Source of the DNA: an uncultured Maribacter sp.
GTDB lineage: Bacteria; Bacteroidota; Bacteroidia; Flavobacteriales; Flavobacteriaceae
NCBI RefSeq assembly: GCF_947500985.1
Contig: NZ_CANMTX010000001.1
Coordinates: 1 to 64,000, forward strand
Direction of reading: 5' to 3'
DNA: 64,000 nucleotides
The notes beneath the pieces were generated by a model. That model searched no databases. It was not told where the DNA came from and worked only from the letters and a program-made list of their open reading frames with translations. The translations under genes were made by a program, and so were the position numbers. Below, one piece after another: positions 37,426 to 46,721 of this stretch. Every line of letters starts with the position of its first letter. The first letter of the stretch is position 1.

Positions 37426-38568
37426 ATGGATACACAACGTAGAAATCTTGCGAAATTACTTTCGTTAGGAGCATTGTTTCCTGCTCAAGCAGCTTATTCG
37501 TTAAATAATATTTTAGAATCTATACCTGCAGATTCAAGTAAGCAATTATTACAGACTCTTGGGGAAAAAGGAATAGAGAAACTGTTTAAAAAAGCTGTCG
37601 TCTATGATGGTCTGGTCATTTCTCGTAATTGGAATGAAGATTCTTTTAAAGCTTTGGCTGAATCTGGTTATACCGGTTTTAATGCTTCTTTAGATTCTGG
37701 GAAACTTGAAAAATCTCTAAAGAGTATAGAAGAATGGAAACAAATTATCAGTAATAATCCAGATAGATTATTGTTGACCAAAAGTGCCAATGATATTGTT
37801 ACTGCCAAAAAAGAAGATAAAGTGGCCGTAATGTTAGGTTTTCAAAGTTCTAGAATGTTAGAAGGCACTATAAAAAATTTAGATACCCTTTATGAGGCTG
37901 GTATGAGATGGATGCAACTTACATACAACTCTCGTAACTTAATTGGAGATGGGAGTACCGAAAGAACCAATGTAGGGTTATCTGACTATGGCGTTGAAGT
38001 TGTAGAACGAATGAATGAATTGGGTATTATTATAGACCTTTCTCATTGTGGTAAGCAAACAACCAACGATGGTATAGAATTTAGTAAATCTCCGGTTTCC
38101 ATAAATCACTCTATGTGCGAGGCATTGCACAAGAATCACCCACGTTCCAAAACCGATGAGCAGATAAAGGCTATGGCAGATAAAGGGGGTATTATAGGTA
38201 TCATATGTCTGGGGTATATGATCGGACCTAACTTAGGGACGGATACAACATTAGAAACGTATGTAGACCATATAGATCACGCAGTTAAAATAGGTGGAAT
38301 TGACCATGTAGGTGTAGCTGCAGATTTTGCTATACAAGGTCTAGAAGCTACGGGTGCAACAAGAGAAAATTGGTATGTGCCAAGACTAACTAGATTTAAA
38401 CCTTCATACAAAGTACAATGGCCACCATGGATTCCTGAACTAGATAAACCTGATAGATATTTGCAGGTCGCAAAGATCCTTGACAAAAGAGGTTATAGTA
38501 CCGGAGATATAGAAAAAATATTAGGTCAAAACTGGATTCGCTTCAACAAGGAAGTTCTAAAACCATAA
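37426..38568 (+). CDS. Membrane dipeptidase-like protein (peptidase M19 family, altered metal site)
   Basis: 380 aa. The N-terminus TQRRNLAKLLSLGALFPAQA looks like a twin-arginine export signal. The barrel fold of M19 is recognisable: GFQSSRMLEGTIKNLD, MQLTYNSRNLIGDGS, IIDLSHCGKQT (His207), PVSINHSM (His228), HPRSKTDEQIKAMADKGGII and HVGVAADF. However, the usual HxD pair near the N-terminus is replaced by DGLVISRNW (61-69) and the bridging glutamate position reads LGFQ (Gln140). A subgroup of M19 homologues with this pattern is known to me from annotation, without an assigned substrate. Activity on dipeptides, including those with D-residues, is typical of the family but uncertain here. Confidence 0.82.
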   Translation: MDTQRRNLAKLLSLGALFPAQAAYSLNNILESIPADSSKQLLQTLGEKGIEKLFKKAVVYDGLVISRNWNEDSFKALAESGYTGFNASLDSGKLEKSLKSIEEWKQIISNNPDRLLLTKSANDIVTAKKEDKVAVMLGFQSSRMLEGTIKNLDTLYEAGMRWMQLTYNSRNLIGDGSTERTNVGLSDYGVEVVERMNELGIIIDLSHCGKQTTNDGIEFSKSPVSINHSMCEALHKNHPRSKTDEQIKAMADKGGIIGIICLGYMIGPNLGTDTTLETYVDHIDHAVKIGGIDHVGVAADFAIQGLEATGATRENWYVPRLTRFKPSYKVQWPPWIPELDKPDRYLQVAKILDKRGYSTGDIEKILGQNWIRFNKEVLKP

Positions 38569-38619
38569 AACAGAGATTTGAAAATATTTATCCTAACCTA
38601 GGAATCAAAATACACATTT

Positions 38620-40614
38620 ATGAATAATAGTAGTATTTATATCATCCTTATTTTTGGAATACTCTTTTCGTGCAAAGATAATCACACAGCAAAAACCGAA
38701 ATTAAAACGATTTACGATGTGGTATTTCGTGAAAACCTTGCAGGTACATATGAAAAATGGAGTACTGGCGATAATAGTTTTAATTTTTATTACACCTATA
38801 CAGATAGAGGTCGTGGACCAGAGGTTACAGAGAAAATTACTCTGAATAATCAAAATTTCATAGTGTCAGATTCTATTATAGGTGTGAATTATCTAAAAGA
38901 TTCTATTAGCGAAAGCTTTATAGTTACAGGTAGTACTGCTTCATGGAAAAACCCCATGAGTGAAGATAAAGGTGATTTTAATGGTAACCAACTATATTTT
39001 AGACATGACGGTTCACCTGCTGTCTATGAAATTCTTGCGCAACTTTTACTAAAGTCTGAGGATAAAAAAATTAATCTATATCCTGAGGGTAAAGTAGAGT
39101 TGGTTGATGATTTTTCAATAACTCTTTCTGATAGTACACCAATAAACCTTTTAATGGTCAAAGGTTTAGATATGAACCCGACGTATTTATGGATTCAAAA
39201 GAATGTAATGATAGCCAGTATTTCTGGTAACCTTCATATCATTAGAGAAGATTTCAAAGAGTTTAGAAAAGAACTAAAATCTTTGCAGGATACATATGAG
39301 GATAATTATCTGATTAAAATATCAAAAGAGCTTTCCCATCAAATTGATAAGACCATTATTAAAAATGTGAATGTCTTTTCTCCTGAAGGGACTATTGTAT
39401 ACAATCAAGATGTTTTTATAGACGGAACGGTTATCCAGTCTATAAAACCATCTAAGGGGAAAATTTTAAATGGAACTGCTCAGGTTATTGATGGTACAGG
39501 AAAAACGCTTTTGCCTGGTATGTTCGATATGCATACGCACAACACAAAATTTAGGGGGCTTTTACATTTAGCGGGTGGTGTAACCTCAGTTAGGGATCTA
39601 GCGAATAATAAGCAATTGAATCAATTAAGTGAACAGTTCGATAAGAATGAGATTATAGGTCCTAATATTGTCACTTTTTGTGGTATTATAGATGGATCTG
39701 GACCTTTTGCGAACCAAAGAAATGTAGTTGATAATTTAGAAGAAGGTTTGGCTGAAATTCAATCTTATAAAGATTTAGATTATGATCAAATTAAATTATA
39801 CAGTTCAATAAGGCCAGAGTGGGTAAAACCTTTAGCCGCTAAAGCGCATGAGTTAGGTATGCGTGTAAGTGGTCATATACCTGCTTATATGACAGCCTCA
39901 CAAGCTATCAACCAAGGTTATAATGAAATTCAGCATATGAATATGTTGTTTTTGAATTTCATGTCAGATACTATAGATACCAGAACACCATTGAGATTTA
40001 CCATGGTTGCGAATCATGGGGTTGATATAGATTTAAAATCAAAGGAATATCTAGATTTTGTGTCATTATTAAAATCTAAAGATATTCTAGTAGATCCTAC
40101 GATGGCCATTTTTGAGAATATGTTTGTTTCTCAAAAAGGAGAACCCAGCCCAACATATAGCAAAATAATGAATAGACTACCGTTAATAGAACAGCGCGCT
40201 TTCTATAGTGGAGGCCTACCTAAAGCTGGTGAAAAGGTTGCTTTGTATAAAGATAGTTATACGAATATGCTTAATGCGTTGAACGACATGTACAAACGAG
40301 GTGTGTCTATAGTACCGGGTACAGATGGTTTACCAGGTTTTTTATATCATAGAGAGTTGGAGTTATATGAAAAGGCAGGTATACCTGCTGCAGAAGTAAT
40401 AAAGATGGCTACAATTAATTCTGCTAAGATAACGGGTGTTTCAGATTCTTTAGGGTCGATTGAAGTAGGTAAAAAAGCAGACCTTATTCTTGTTGATGGT
40501 AATCCTTTAGAAAATATAAGTGATATAAGAAGAGTAGAGTGGACGATAAAGGGAGGACATCTTTATTTCGCCGAAGAGCTTTATAACAAAATGGGTATCA
40601 AACACTTTAAATAA
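38620..40614 (+). CDS. Exported amidohydrolase-superfamily lipoprotein with extra N-terminal domain (first paralog)
   Basis: 664 aa, lipobox GILFSC. Residues about 25-250 form a beta-rich domain of unknown function (TGSTASWKNPMSEDKG, LYFRHDGSPAVYEI). From about 255 is a metal-dependent amidohydrolase: DMHTHN (His305, His307), IKLYSS with Lys392 as the likely carboxylated ligand, SGHIPAY (His419), IQHMN (His439) and GTDGLPG (Asp569). All metal ligands are present. The closest families by layout are imidazolonepropionase-like and Xaa-Arg/Xaa-Lys/prolidase-like carboxypeptidases, suggesting cleavage of an amide or peptide bond in the periplasm. It is followed after 7 nt by an FG-GAP protein and then by a second paralog. 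Confidence 0.82.
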   Translation: MNNSSIYIILIFGILFSCKDNHTAKTEIKTIYDVVFRENLAGTYEKWSTGDNSFNFYYTYTDRGRGPEVTEKITLNNQNFIVSDSIIGVNYLKDSISESFIVTGSTASWKNPMSEDKGDFNGNQLYFRHDGSPAVYEILAQLLLKSEDKKINLYPEGKVELVDDFSITLSDSTPINLLMVKGLDMNPTYLWIQKNVMIASISGNLHIIREDFKEFRKELKSLQDTYEDNYLIKISKELSHQIDKTIIKNVNVFSPEGTIVYNQDVFIDGTVIQSIKPSKGKILNGTAQVIDGTGKTLLPGMFDMHTHNTKFRGLLHLAGGVTSVRDLANNKQLNQLSEQFDKNEIIGPNIVTFCGIIDGSGPFANQRNVVDNLEEGLAEIQSYKDLDYDQIKLYSSIRPEWVKPLAAKAHELGMRVSGHIPAYMTASQAINQGYNEIQHMNMLFLNFMSDTIDTRTPLRFTMVANHGVDIDLKSKEYLDFVSLLKSKDILVDPTMAIFENMFVSQKGEPSPTYSKIMNRLPLIEQRAFYSGGLPKAGEKVALYKDSYTNMLNALNDMYKRGVSIVPGTDGLPGFLYHRELELYEKAGIPAAEVIKMATINSAKITGVSDSLGSIEVGKKADLILVDGNPLENISDIRRVEWTIKGGHLYFAEELYNKMGIKHFK

Positions 40615-40621
40615 ATATAAA

Positions 40622-41743
40622 ATGAAAGTAAAATTAATTTTTCTTTTTTCCCTTTTTTTATACACCGTCAATGGGCAATCGTTGGAGTTTTTTACCAGTG
40701 GTAGATTAATATTGGGTACGCATAAAGAGAGAACAGCATCTGTAGGTGTTGGAGATATCGATAATGACGGCGATGCAGATATTTTAGTAGCCAACGGTCG
40801 TCACTGGCCAGGACAAAACAGAATATTCGTTAATAATGGTAGAGGGGTATTTACAGTTTCAAAAAGCTTAGGATTAGAGAGTGAAACAACCTATTCTACA
40901 GAACTTGCCGATTTTGATGGCGATGGAGATTTAGATATAGCCGTAGGTAACGACATGGCACCAAATTACATATTTCTAAACGATGGCAAAGGTGACTTTA
41001 CAAGAGCTTCAAGTTTTGGGGTGGCGTATGCACCAACAAGAAATATAGTAGTTGCAGATATTGACCAAGACGGCGATAAAGATATTCTAATAACCAATAG
41101 AGGTAAAGAGAATGAGATTTGCCTGAATAACGGTGATGGAACTTTTTCTAAGTCAATAGGTTTTGGAAATAAGGAAGATTCGACAATCGATGTGGAAGTT
41201 GCTGATATGAACGGTGATGGTAACCTTGATCTTATCCTTGCGAATAGAGATGATCAACCAAATTTTGTGTATTTGAATGAAGGTAATTTACAGTTTACCA
41301 AGAAAGTGCCATATGGCACAGGTAATGATATTACCCGTTCTGTAGCTATTGCTGATATAGATAAAGACGGATTCTTAGATATTGTAACTGCGAATATCGG
41401 AGAGTCTAATGTTATTTATTTTGGGGATAAAAAGCAGACCTACCAACGTAAGATAGCATTTGATCCTAGTGATGATAAATCTTATTCTATAGCTTTAGGT
41501 GATTTGGACAAGGATGGAGATATGGATATTATCATAGCTAATGTCAGAGGTTCTAATTCAGTTTTTATTAATTCTAATGACGGAAAAATTTGGGAGAAAA
41601 TAACCTTGGCAAATGAAGATTTTAATACTTATGATATTACTGTTTTTGATTTAAATGGAGATGACAAGTTAGATATTATTGAAAGTAACTCAGACGAGAT
41701 AAACCGATATTACTTCAATAGATTTACTCCTGAATTTCCATAA
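40622..41743 (+). CDS. Exported FG-GAP/VCBS repeat protein
   Basis: 373 aa with a signal peptide (MKVKLIFLFSLFLYTVNG). At least seven repeats of about 45 residues follow the pattern .VGDIDNDGDADILVANG, .ADFDGDGDLDIAVGND, .ADIDQDGDKDILITNR, .ADMNGDGNLDLILANR, .ADIDKDGFLDIVTANI, .GDLDKDGDMDIIIANV and .FDLNGDDKLDIIESN. This predicts a single calcium-binding seven-bladed beta-propeller occupying the whole protein. It may bind the substrate or a partner at the cell surface. It sits between the two paralogous amidohydrolases, mirroring the propeller lipoprotein of locus A. Confidence 0.88.
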   Translation: MKVKLIFLFSLFLYTVNGQSLEFFTSGRLILGTHKERTASVGVGDIDNDGDADILVANGRHWPGQNRIFVNNGRGVFTVSKSLGLESETTYSTELADFDGDGDLDIAVGNDMAPNYIFLNDGKGDFTRASSFGVAYAPTRNIVVADIDQDGDKDILITNRGKENEICLNNGDGTFSKSIGFGNKEDSTIDVEVADMNGDGNLDLILANRDDQPNFVYLNEGNLQFTKKVPYGTGNDITRSVAIADIDKDGFLDIVTANIGESNVIYFGDKKQTYQRKIAFDPSDDKSYSIALGDLDKDGDMDIIIANVRGSNSVFINSNDGKIWEKITLANEDFNTYDITVFDLNGDDKLDIIESNSDEINRYYFNRFTPEFP

Positions 41744-41790
41744 AAAATTAAGATTTGATAATAATACAAGAACACAACTAACACAATAAT

Positions 41791-43833
41791 ATGAAAGTAA
41801 AATATTTAATCATCTGTGGTTTTTTAGCATTGCTTACAGCATGCTCTTCTGAAACTTCTAAAACCTCTAAATGGGAAAATTTCGAAGATGAGGGTAAATT
41901 CTTTGTTTATCGTAGGCAGTCTCAAATAGGAGAAGAGACCTATAACGTTTCTACAAAGAATGACACTATTATAGTAACCTCTATTCAAGGAGAAAATGAA
42001 CGAGGAAGAATTAGTGGAGTAGAGTCAAAATTATACTTGACAACAGACCTAGAACCAATTTCTTATTTCAGTAGACGTATTTCTAATAATGATACTACCA
42101 ATATCATTAAGATGGAAGTAAACGGAGATAAAATCTCCATTTGGGAAAAGCATTTTGATATGGTTACCTCAAATAAAAAAGAAGCATTTTTTACAGTGAA
42201 CAGTAACATTCCTGCTGGTATTGAAATGATGCTATATCATTATTACTTTAAGCAAAACGGTACTACTGCGTTACCGACCTTACCTAGAGGAGAAGTTTCT
42301 TTGAAGCATAAAGGAGAAGATATTGTTCAGATTGCCGGTAAAGATGTTGCACTTGATCGTTATGTTGTTGAAGGAATCAATTGGGGCGGTAGAACGATAT
42401 GGCTAGACAAGTCTAAGAACTTGGTTGCTGTTGTTAAGGCCAATACTCAAATTAGAGAGTTGATCAAAAAAGGATATGAAGAAGCTAAGCCATATTTTAT
42501 TAAAGGAAATGTGGAGGAACAAATGGCGCAACTTTCTGGTTACACTAAAAGCTTAAAAGGAGAACAATCACAAATTACTGCTTTGGTAGGTGGCGATGTT
42601 GTTGATGGTTTAAAAGATGCTACACAAAAAAATATGACTGTTATAATAGAAAATGGTCGTATAACATCAATAGGTAGTTTTTCCGAAATTACAATTCCTG
42701 ATAATGCTAAAATTATAGATGTATCAGGTAAAACCTTAATGCCCGGTATGTGGGATATGCATGCGCATTCTAATCAAGTACAATGGGGTCCAGCTTATTT
42801 GGCAGGTGGTGTAACCACTATTAGGGATAATGGCAATGAGCTAGAGTTTGCTACGGCTTTTAGAGATGCTATAACTAAGAATGGTGCTACGGGTCCAGAT
42901 ATATTATTGGCAGGTATGACCGACGGACCTGGTCCAAAAGGAAACGGAATTATTAGAGCGCGATCGGTAGAAGAAGCTAAAGAAGTTGTATCACTATATC
43001 ACAAAAACGGATACGAGCAAATTAAGATTTATACCTCTATTGAACCTGAAATTTTGAAAGTATTATCAGATGAGGCTCATAAAGTAGGTATGACGGTAAC
43101 AGGTCATGTACCAGCTTTGGTAAATAGTACTAATAAGGCAGTTGAAAGCGGTATGGATATGTTGAGCCATTCTAATAGAATATTGGCAGTATTGTTTCCT
43201 GATCAAAAAGTATCTGACTTGGGAGCTTTTTATATGGCAAAAAATGATATTACAGATGCACAAATAAATGAAGCGATTGCCTTTTATTTAAAACATGGTA
43301 CGGTGTTAGATCCTACGCTTGGCTTAGGTGTTATTCGAACGTTGCCGAAAGGAGAGCCAATGGAGACATTAGAGCCAGATGCTGGTAGAATGGCATATGA
43401 GCTTTTTGAAAGCAAAAGGTTTAGAACTGGAGCAAATGAAAAGCGTGCTGAATTGTCCAAACAAAATATTATTAAATCAGCTGAAGTTATTGGAAAGTTT
43501 TTTAAAGCCGGAATTCCTGTAGTTGCTGGTACAGATAATTTTGCGCCAGGATTCGGACATTTTTTAGAATTGGAAACATACCAGAAATATGGTGGGTTAA
43601 CTCCTTTCGAAGCAATTCAAACAGCAACCATAATCCCAGCAACTGTAATGGGTAAGGGAGATGAAACAGGAACATTAGAAATTGGTAAAGAGGCTGATAT
43701 TGCAATTTTAGACAAAAATCCTTTAACGGATATTTCCAATTTAAGGTCAGTTTCCGCAGTGATGACTAATGGTAATTACTATGAAAGTGAACCTTTATGG
43801 GAAGCTGCCGATTTTAAAACTACTAGAGACTAG
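41791..43833 (+). CDS. Exported amidohydrolase-superfamily lipoprotein with extra N-terminal domain (second paralog)
   Basis: 680 aa, lipobox ALLTAC. The layout matches the protein at 38620-40614: a beta-rich N-terminal domain (about 25-260, FEDEGKFFVYRRQSQIGE) and a metal hydrolase with DMHAHS (His324, His326), QIKIYTS (Lys412), TGHVPAL (His439), MLSHSN (His460) and GTDNFAPG (Asp582). All ligands of a binuclear amidohydrolase site are present. The two paralogs have diverged around the substrate loops, suggesting they process different parts of the same substrate or two related substrates. A periplasmic or surface location is expected. Confidence 0.82.
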   Translation: MKVKYLIICGFLALLTACSSETSKTSKWENFEDEGKFFVYRRQSQIGEETYNVSTKNDTIIVTSIQGENERGRISGVESKLYLTTDLEPISYFSRRISNNDTTNIIKMEVNGDKISIWEKHFDMVTSNKKEAFFTVNSNIPAGIEMMLYHYYFKQNGTTALPTLPRGEVSLKHKGEDIVQIAGKDVALDRYVVEGINWGGRTIWLDKSKNLVAVVKANTQIRELIKKGYEEAKPYFIKGNVEEQMAQLSGYTKSLKGEQSQITALVGGDVVDGLKDATQKNMTVIIENGRITSIGSFSEITIPDNAKIIDVSGKTLMPGMWDMHAHSNQVQWGPAYLAGGVTTIRDNGNELEFATAFRDAITKNGATGPDILLAGMTDGPGPKGNGIIRARSVEEAKEVVSLYHKNGYEQIKIYTSIEPEILKVLSDEAHKVGMTVTGHVPALVNSTNKAVESGMDMLSHSNRILAVLFPDQKVSDLGAFYMAKNDITDAQINEAIAFYLKHGTVLDPTLGLGVIRTLPKGEPMETLEPDAGRMAYELFESKRFRTGANEKRAELSKQNIIKSAEVIGKFFKAGIPVVAGTDNFAPGFGHFLELETYQKYGGLTPFEAIQTATIIPATVMGKGDETGTLEIGKEADIAILDKNPLTDISNLRSVSAVMTNGNYYESEPLWEAADFKTTRD

Positions 43834-43935
43834 GCTAAAATTTCACCAAAATTAATTTTTGGTATTATCATAACATCTAGGACAAATGCTGTAGAGATAT
43901 AGTGTATAGTAGAAATATAAAATTGAGATAATTAT

Positions 43936-44874
43936 ATGGTCAAGTTAAAAACAACTTTTATAAAGTATATCTGTTTTTGTTGCATTCTAATAAGCGCTCA
44001 AAATTTATTGAGTCAAGAACTGAAAATGAAATATCTAGGTGTGGCAGGCTGGGAAATTTCAAATGATAGTCTTACTGTACTGGTAGACCCTTATATATCT
44101 AGACTTAAATTAAAAGGAAATCCACGATTTTATGGCGAAGGAGATGAACGTAAAGTTTTCAATAGTGACGACATCTACGAATCGGATACCGTTGCAATTA
44201 ATAAAGTAATTACTAAAGCAGATTATATTTTGGTGCATCATTCACACACTGATCACCTGGCAGATGTGCCATACATTGCTAAAAAGACGGGTGCTGTTGT
44301 TATTGGAACGGAAACTACAGCTACAATTCTAAAGGCTTATGGTATACCGCAAAAGCAATTGATTACCGTAAAGGGTGGAGAAGATTATCAATTCGATGAT
44401 TTTTCTGTTAGGGTGATTCCCTCTATTCATTCGGCATTAGGGGATAAGTGTTATTTTGATTCAAGAACATATTCTCATCCGGACAAGTTAACTATTCCTT
44501 TAAAAGTAGGAGAATTTGTAGAGGGTGGCTCTTTAATGTTTCTATTGCGTGTCGATTCGCATAAAATACTTACTTCAGGGTCAATGAATTTTATAGAAAG
44601 AGAAGTAGCCGGACTCAAACCTGACGTTCTGATACCGGGAATAAATCTTTCTCGATTGGAAGTATATAAATACACAGAAAGGCTCTTAGAACTAACCGGA
44701 TACCCAAAGACTATAATTCCTGCACATTGGGATAATTTTAGAATACCCTATGGTTTTTCTCAAGAAGATCCGATCAAGAAAAAGGTACTGCCTTTTATAG
44801 AAGAAGTGAAAGCCTTAATACCAGATGCCAACGTTATCATTCCCGTTCATTTAGAAACCATATTAATTAAATAA
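43936..44874 (+). CDS. Exported MBL-fold metallo-hydrolase
   Basis: 312 aa. Signal peptide about 1-26 (YICFCCILISAQNLLS). The metallo-beta-lactamase motif HxHxDH is present as HHSHTDH (His102, His104, Asp106, His107). Later histidines at SIHSALG and PAHWDNF probably complete the site. The opening MKYLGVAGWEIS and VLVDPY are typical of UlaG-like/RomA-type beta-lactamase-fold hydrolases that act on lactones or phosphodiesters. Here a lactone- or cyclic-amide-opening role would fit the neighbours but is inferred. Spacing of 102 nt from the preceding gene leaves room for regulation. Confidence 0.85.
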   Translation: MVKLKTTFIKYICFCCILISAQNLLSQELKMKYLGVAGWEISNDSLTVLVDPYISRLKLKGNPRFYGEGDERKVFNSDDIYESDTVAINKVITKADYILVHHSHTDHLADVPYIAKKTGAVVIGTETTATILKAYGIPQKQLITVKGGEDYQFDDFSVRVIPSIHSALGDKCYFDSRTYSHPDKLTIPLKVGEFVEGGSLMFLLRVDSHKILTSGSMNFIEREVAGLKPDVLIPGINLSRLEVYKYTERLLELTGYPKTIIPAHWDNFRIPYGFSQEDPIKKKVLPFIEEVKALIPDANVIIPVHLETILIK

Positions 44875-44923
44875 AGCGACTGTAATTATAAAAGAATTAC
44901 CGCTTGCATTCAATGCTATTTAT

Positions 44924-45787
44924 ATGACAAGTACCACCAAAACTAATCCTCTTTGGAAAGAGGCTAAGATTAAAAATTATTTACCTCATATGACGGTACC
45001 AGAAGTGGAAGCTTTTCTGAAAAAGTCAGATATGGTTATCATACCCATAGGGGCTTTAGAGCAACATTCCAGTCATTTACCCATAGGTACAGATTTTATA
45101 AACGGCGTAGAGCTTTGCAAACTAATTGCACAAGAACGAGATATTCTGGTAGCGCCAGTTTTAATGGCAGGTCAATCTCCATATCACATGGCATTTGCTG
45201 GCTCAATAACGTTAAGTGCTGAAGTAATTGTAAAGGTACATATGGAGACCGTAGAGAGTTTGATAAAGCATGGTTTTAAACGCTTCGTATTTATGAATTC
45301 TCATGGCGGTAATACGGCTATAACTACATTTTTGGTTGATCAGATAAATCAAAAAACAGCTGCAGTTGCGGTTGATTATGCCGTGGTTACTAAGCCGTTT
45401 TTAAAAGAAGCTGCACCTATCAATATAACGAAACTAGATCGTCATGCAGGTACTGGTGAAACATCAGACTCATTATTCTTAATGCCTAGTTTGGTACAAC
45501 AAGAAAAGGCTACTGCAACCAAATTAACGCTTCCTAATCATTTGGCTAAAATGCTACCGGATGTTATAAAAGAGGAACCAATTGCTAAATTATTATTTCT
45601 TTCTGAGGGCTTAAAAGCAGTGGAAACCGGAAAGAAAACCTCTACTAAAGAAATGACTAGTACCGGTGTTTGGGGCGAGTTGGATCCAAAAGATGCTACG
45701 TTAGAAAGAGGAGCTAGAAACATTGAACGGCAAATTGCTGCAAGTGTAAAATTTATAGATAGATGGAATGAACTAATTGAAGATTAA
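44924..45787 (+). CDS. Creatininase family amidohydrolase
   Basis: 287 aa, no signal peptide, so probably cytoplasmic. Metal ligands of the creatininase family are present: PIGALEQHSSHLPIGTD (Glu46, His48, Asp57), MNSHGGN (His127) and a downstream GTGETSDS with glutamate. Family members hydrolyse cyclic or linear amides, including creatinine, the formamide in riboflavin and F420 synthesis, and mycofactocin peptide ends. The substrate here is unknown. In this operon it would act on an imported intermediate with an amide bond. Located 49 nt downstream of the MBL-fold gene and 12 nt upstream of the alpha/beta hydrolase. Confidence 0.9.
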   Translation: MTSTTKTNPLWKEAKIKNYLPHMTVPEVEAFLKKSDMVIIPIGALEQHSSHLPIGTDFINGVELCKLIAQERDILVAPVLMAGQSPYHMAFAGSITLSAEVIVKVHMETVESLIKHGFKRFVFMNSHGGNTAITTFLVDQINQKTAAVAVDYAVVTKPFLKEAAPINITKLDRHAGTGETSDSLFLMPSLVQQEKATATKLTLPNHLAKMLPDVIKEEPIAKLLFLSEGLKAVETGKKTSTKEMTSTGVWGELDPKDATLERGARNIERQIAASVKFIDRWNELIED

Positions 45788-45799
45788 AAATAGTATCAC

Positions 45800-46693
45800 A
45801 TGATAAATATAAGAGTCGTTGTTTCAGTTTTAAGTTTTTTATATGTTGTATGTATAAAGGCACAAGACGTAACTATGTTTCCTGAGTCAACCAAGGTTTT
45901 AAAAATAGAACCTTCAAAAACCGATTCAAGAATAACAACTGCCAATACTCCGCATTTTATTGCTTACAATACCAATAACACAAAAGGAAAATTACTGCTC
46001 TTTATTCCCGGTACCAATGGTATTGCTTTAAAAGGACCTATGCATTTGTTCAGTACCGCTGTAGAACAAGGCTATTCGGTTATTAATTTATCCTATATCA
46101 ATACACCTGCAATTGCACGAATTTGTAAAGGTGACAATCTAATAAAAAACGCTGATTGTGCTGAAGATTTTAGAAATAGAAGAGTATATGGCGATACTAA
46201 ATTTACCTTAATTGAAGACATGCCGTATGATGCCATTGTTAATAGACTTACTAAACTGTTAGTATACCTCATCGAGAATGATAAACCTGGTAATTGGGAA
46301 CGCTATCTAGAGAATGGAGAGCCTAATTGGAATGAAATTGCCCTTGCAGGTCAATCTCAAGGTGGTGGAATGTCTGCATTTATAGCAAAAACTCATTTGG
46401 TACATAGGGTAATTGATTTTTCTGGCGGATGGGATTATTCAGCAAAAAATAAAATAGCCAACTGGTATTTCAAAAATAGTAAAACACCACTTGAAAGATA
46501 TTACGGAACCTATCATGTTAAAGAACCTACAGCTAATGTAATTATCGAAACGTATAAAGCAATGGAAATTCCCGATAGTCATGTTCATGCCTTTGACTTA
46601 GAGGTGCCACAAGGAAAAAGAGCACACTCTAATGGAGTGCGAAATCTAGGGTACAAAGAACAATGGATAACATTGCTGGGTGATGGTAATTAA
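45800..46693 (+). CDS. Exported alpha/beta-hydrolase-like protein
   Basis: 297 aa with a signal peptide (MINIRVVVSVLSFLYVVCIKAQ). The central pattern LLLFIPGTNG (oxyanion region) and ALAGQSQGGGMSAF (nucleophile Ser186 in GQSQGG) fit a serine hydrolase of the alpha/beta fold; RAHSNGV near 276 may hold the catalytic histidine. The Cys pair RICKGDNLIKNADCAEDF may form a disulfide, in agreement with export. Likely an esterase or amidase; I do not recognise a named family. It is embedded in the operon with short spacers on both sides. Confidence 0.78.
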   Translation: MINIRVVVSVLSFLYVVCIKAQDVTMFPESTKVLKIEPSKTDSRITTANTPHFIAYNTNNTKGKLLLFIPGTNGIALKGPMHLFSTAVEQGYSVINLSYINTPAIARICKGDNLIKNADCAEDFRNRRVYGDTKFTLIEDMPYDAIVNRLTKLLVYLIENDKPGNWERYLENGEPNWNEIALAGQSQGGGMSAFIAKTHLVHRVIDFSGGWDYSAKNKIANWYFKNSKTPLERYYGTYHVKEPTANVIIETYKAMEIPDSHVHAFDLEVPQGKRAHSNGVRNLGYKEQWITLLGDGN

Positions 46694-46721
46694 TAGTTAA
46701 TCGGTAAATAAAAAATTCTCT

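Noticed and set aside
43845-43863. Hairpin ACCAAAA/TTTTGGT as an operon terminator
   Set aside because: Only 7 bp, AT-rich and without a T-run after it; too weak to call.
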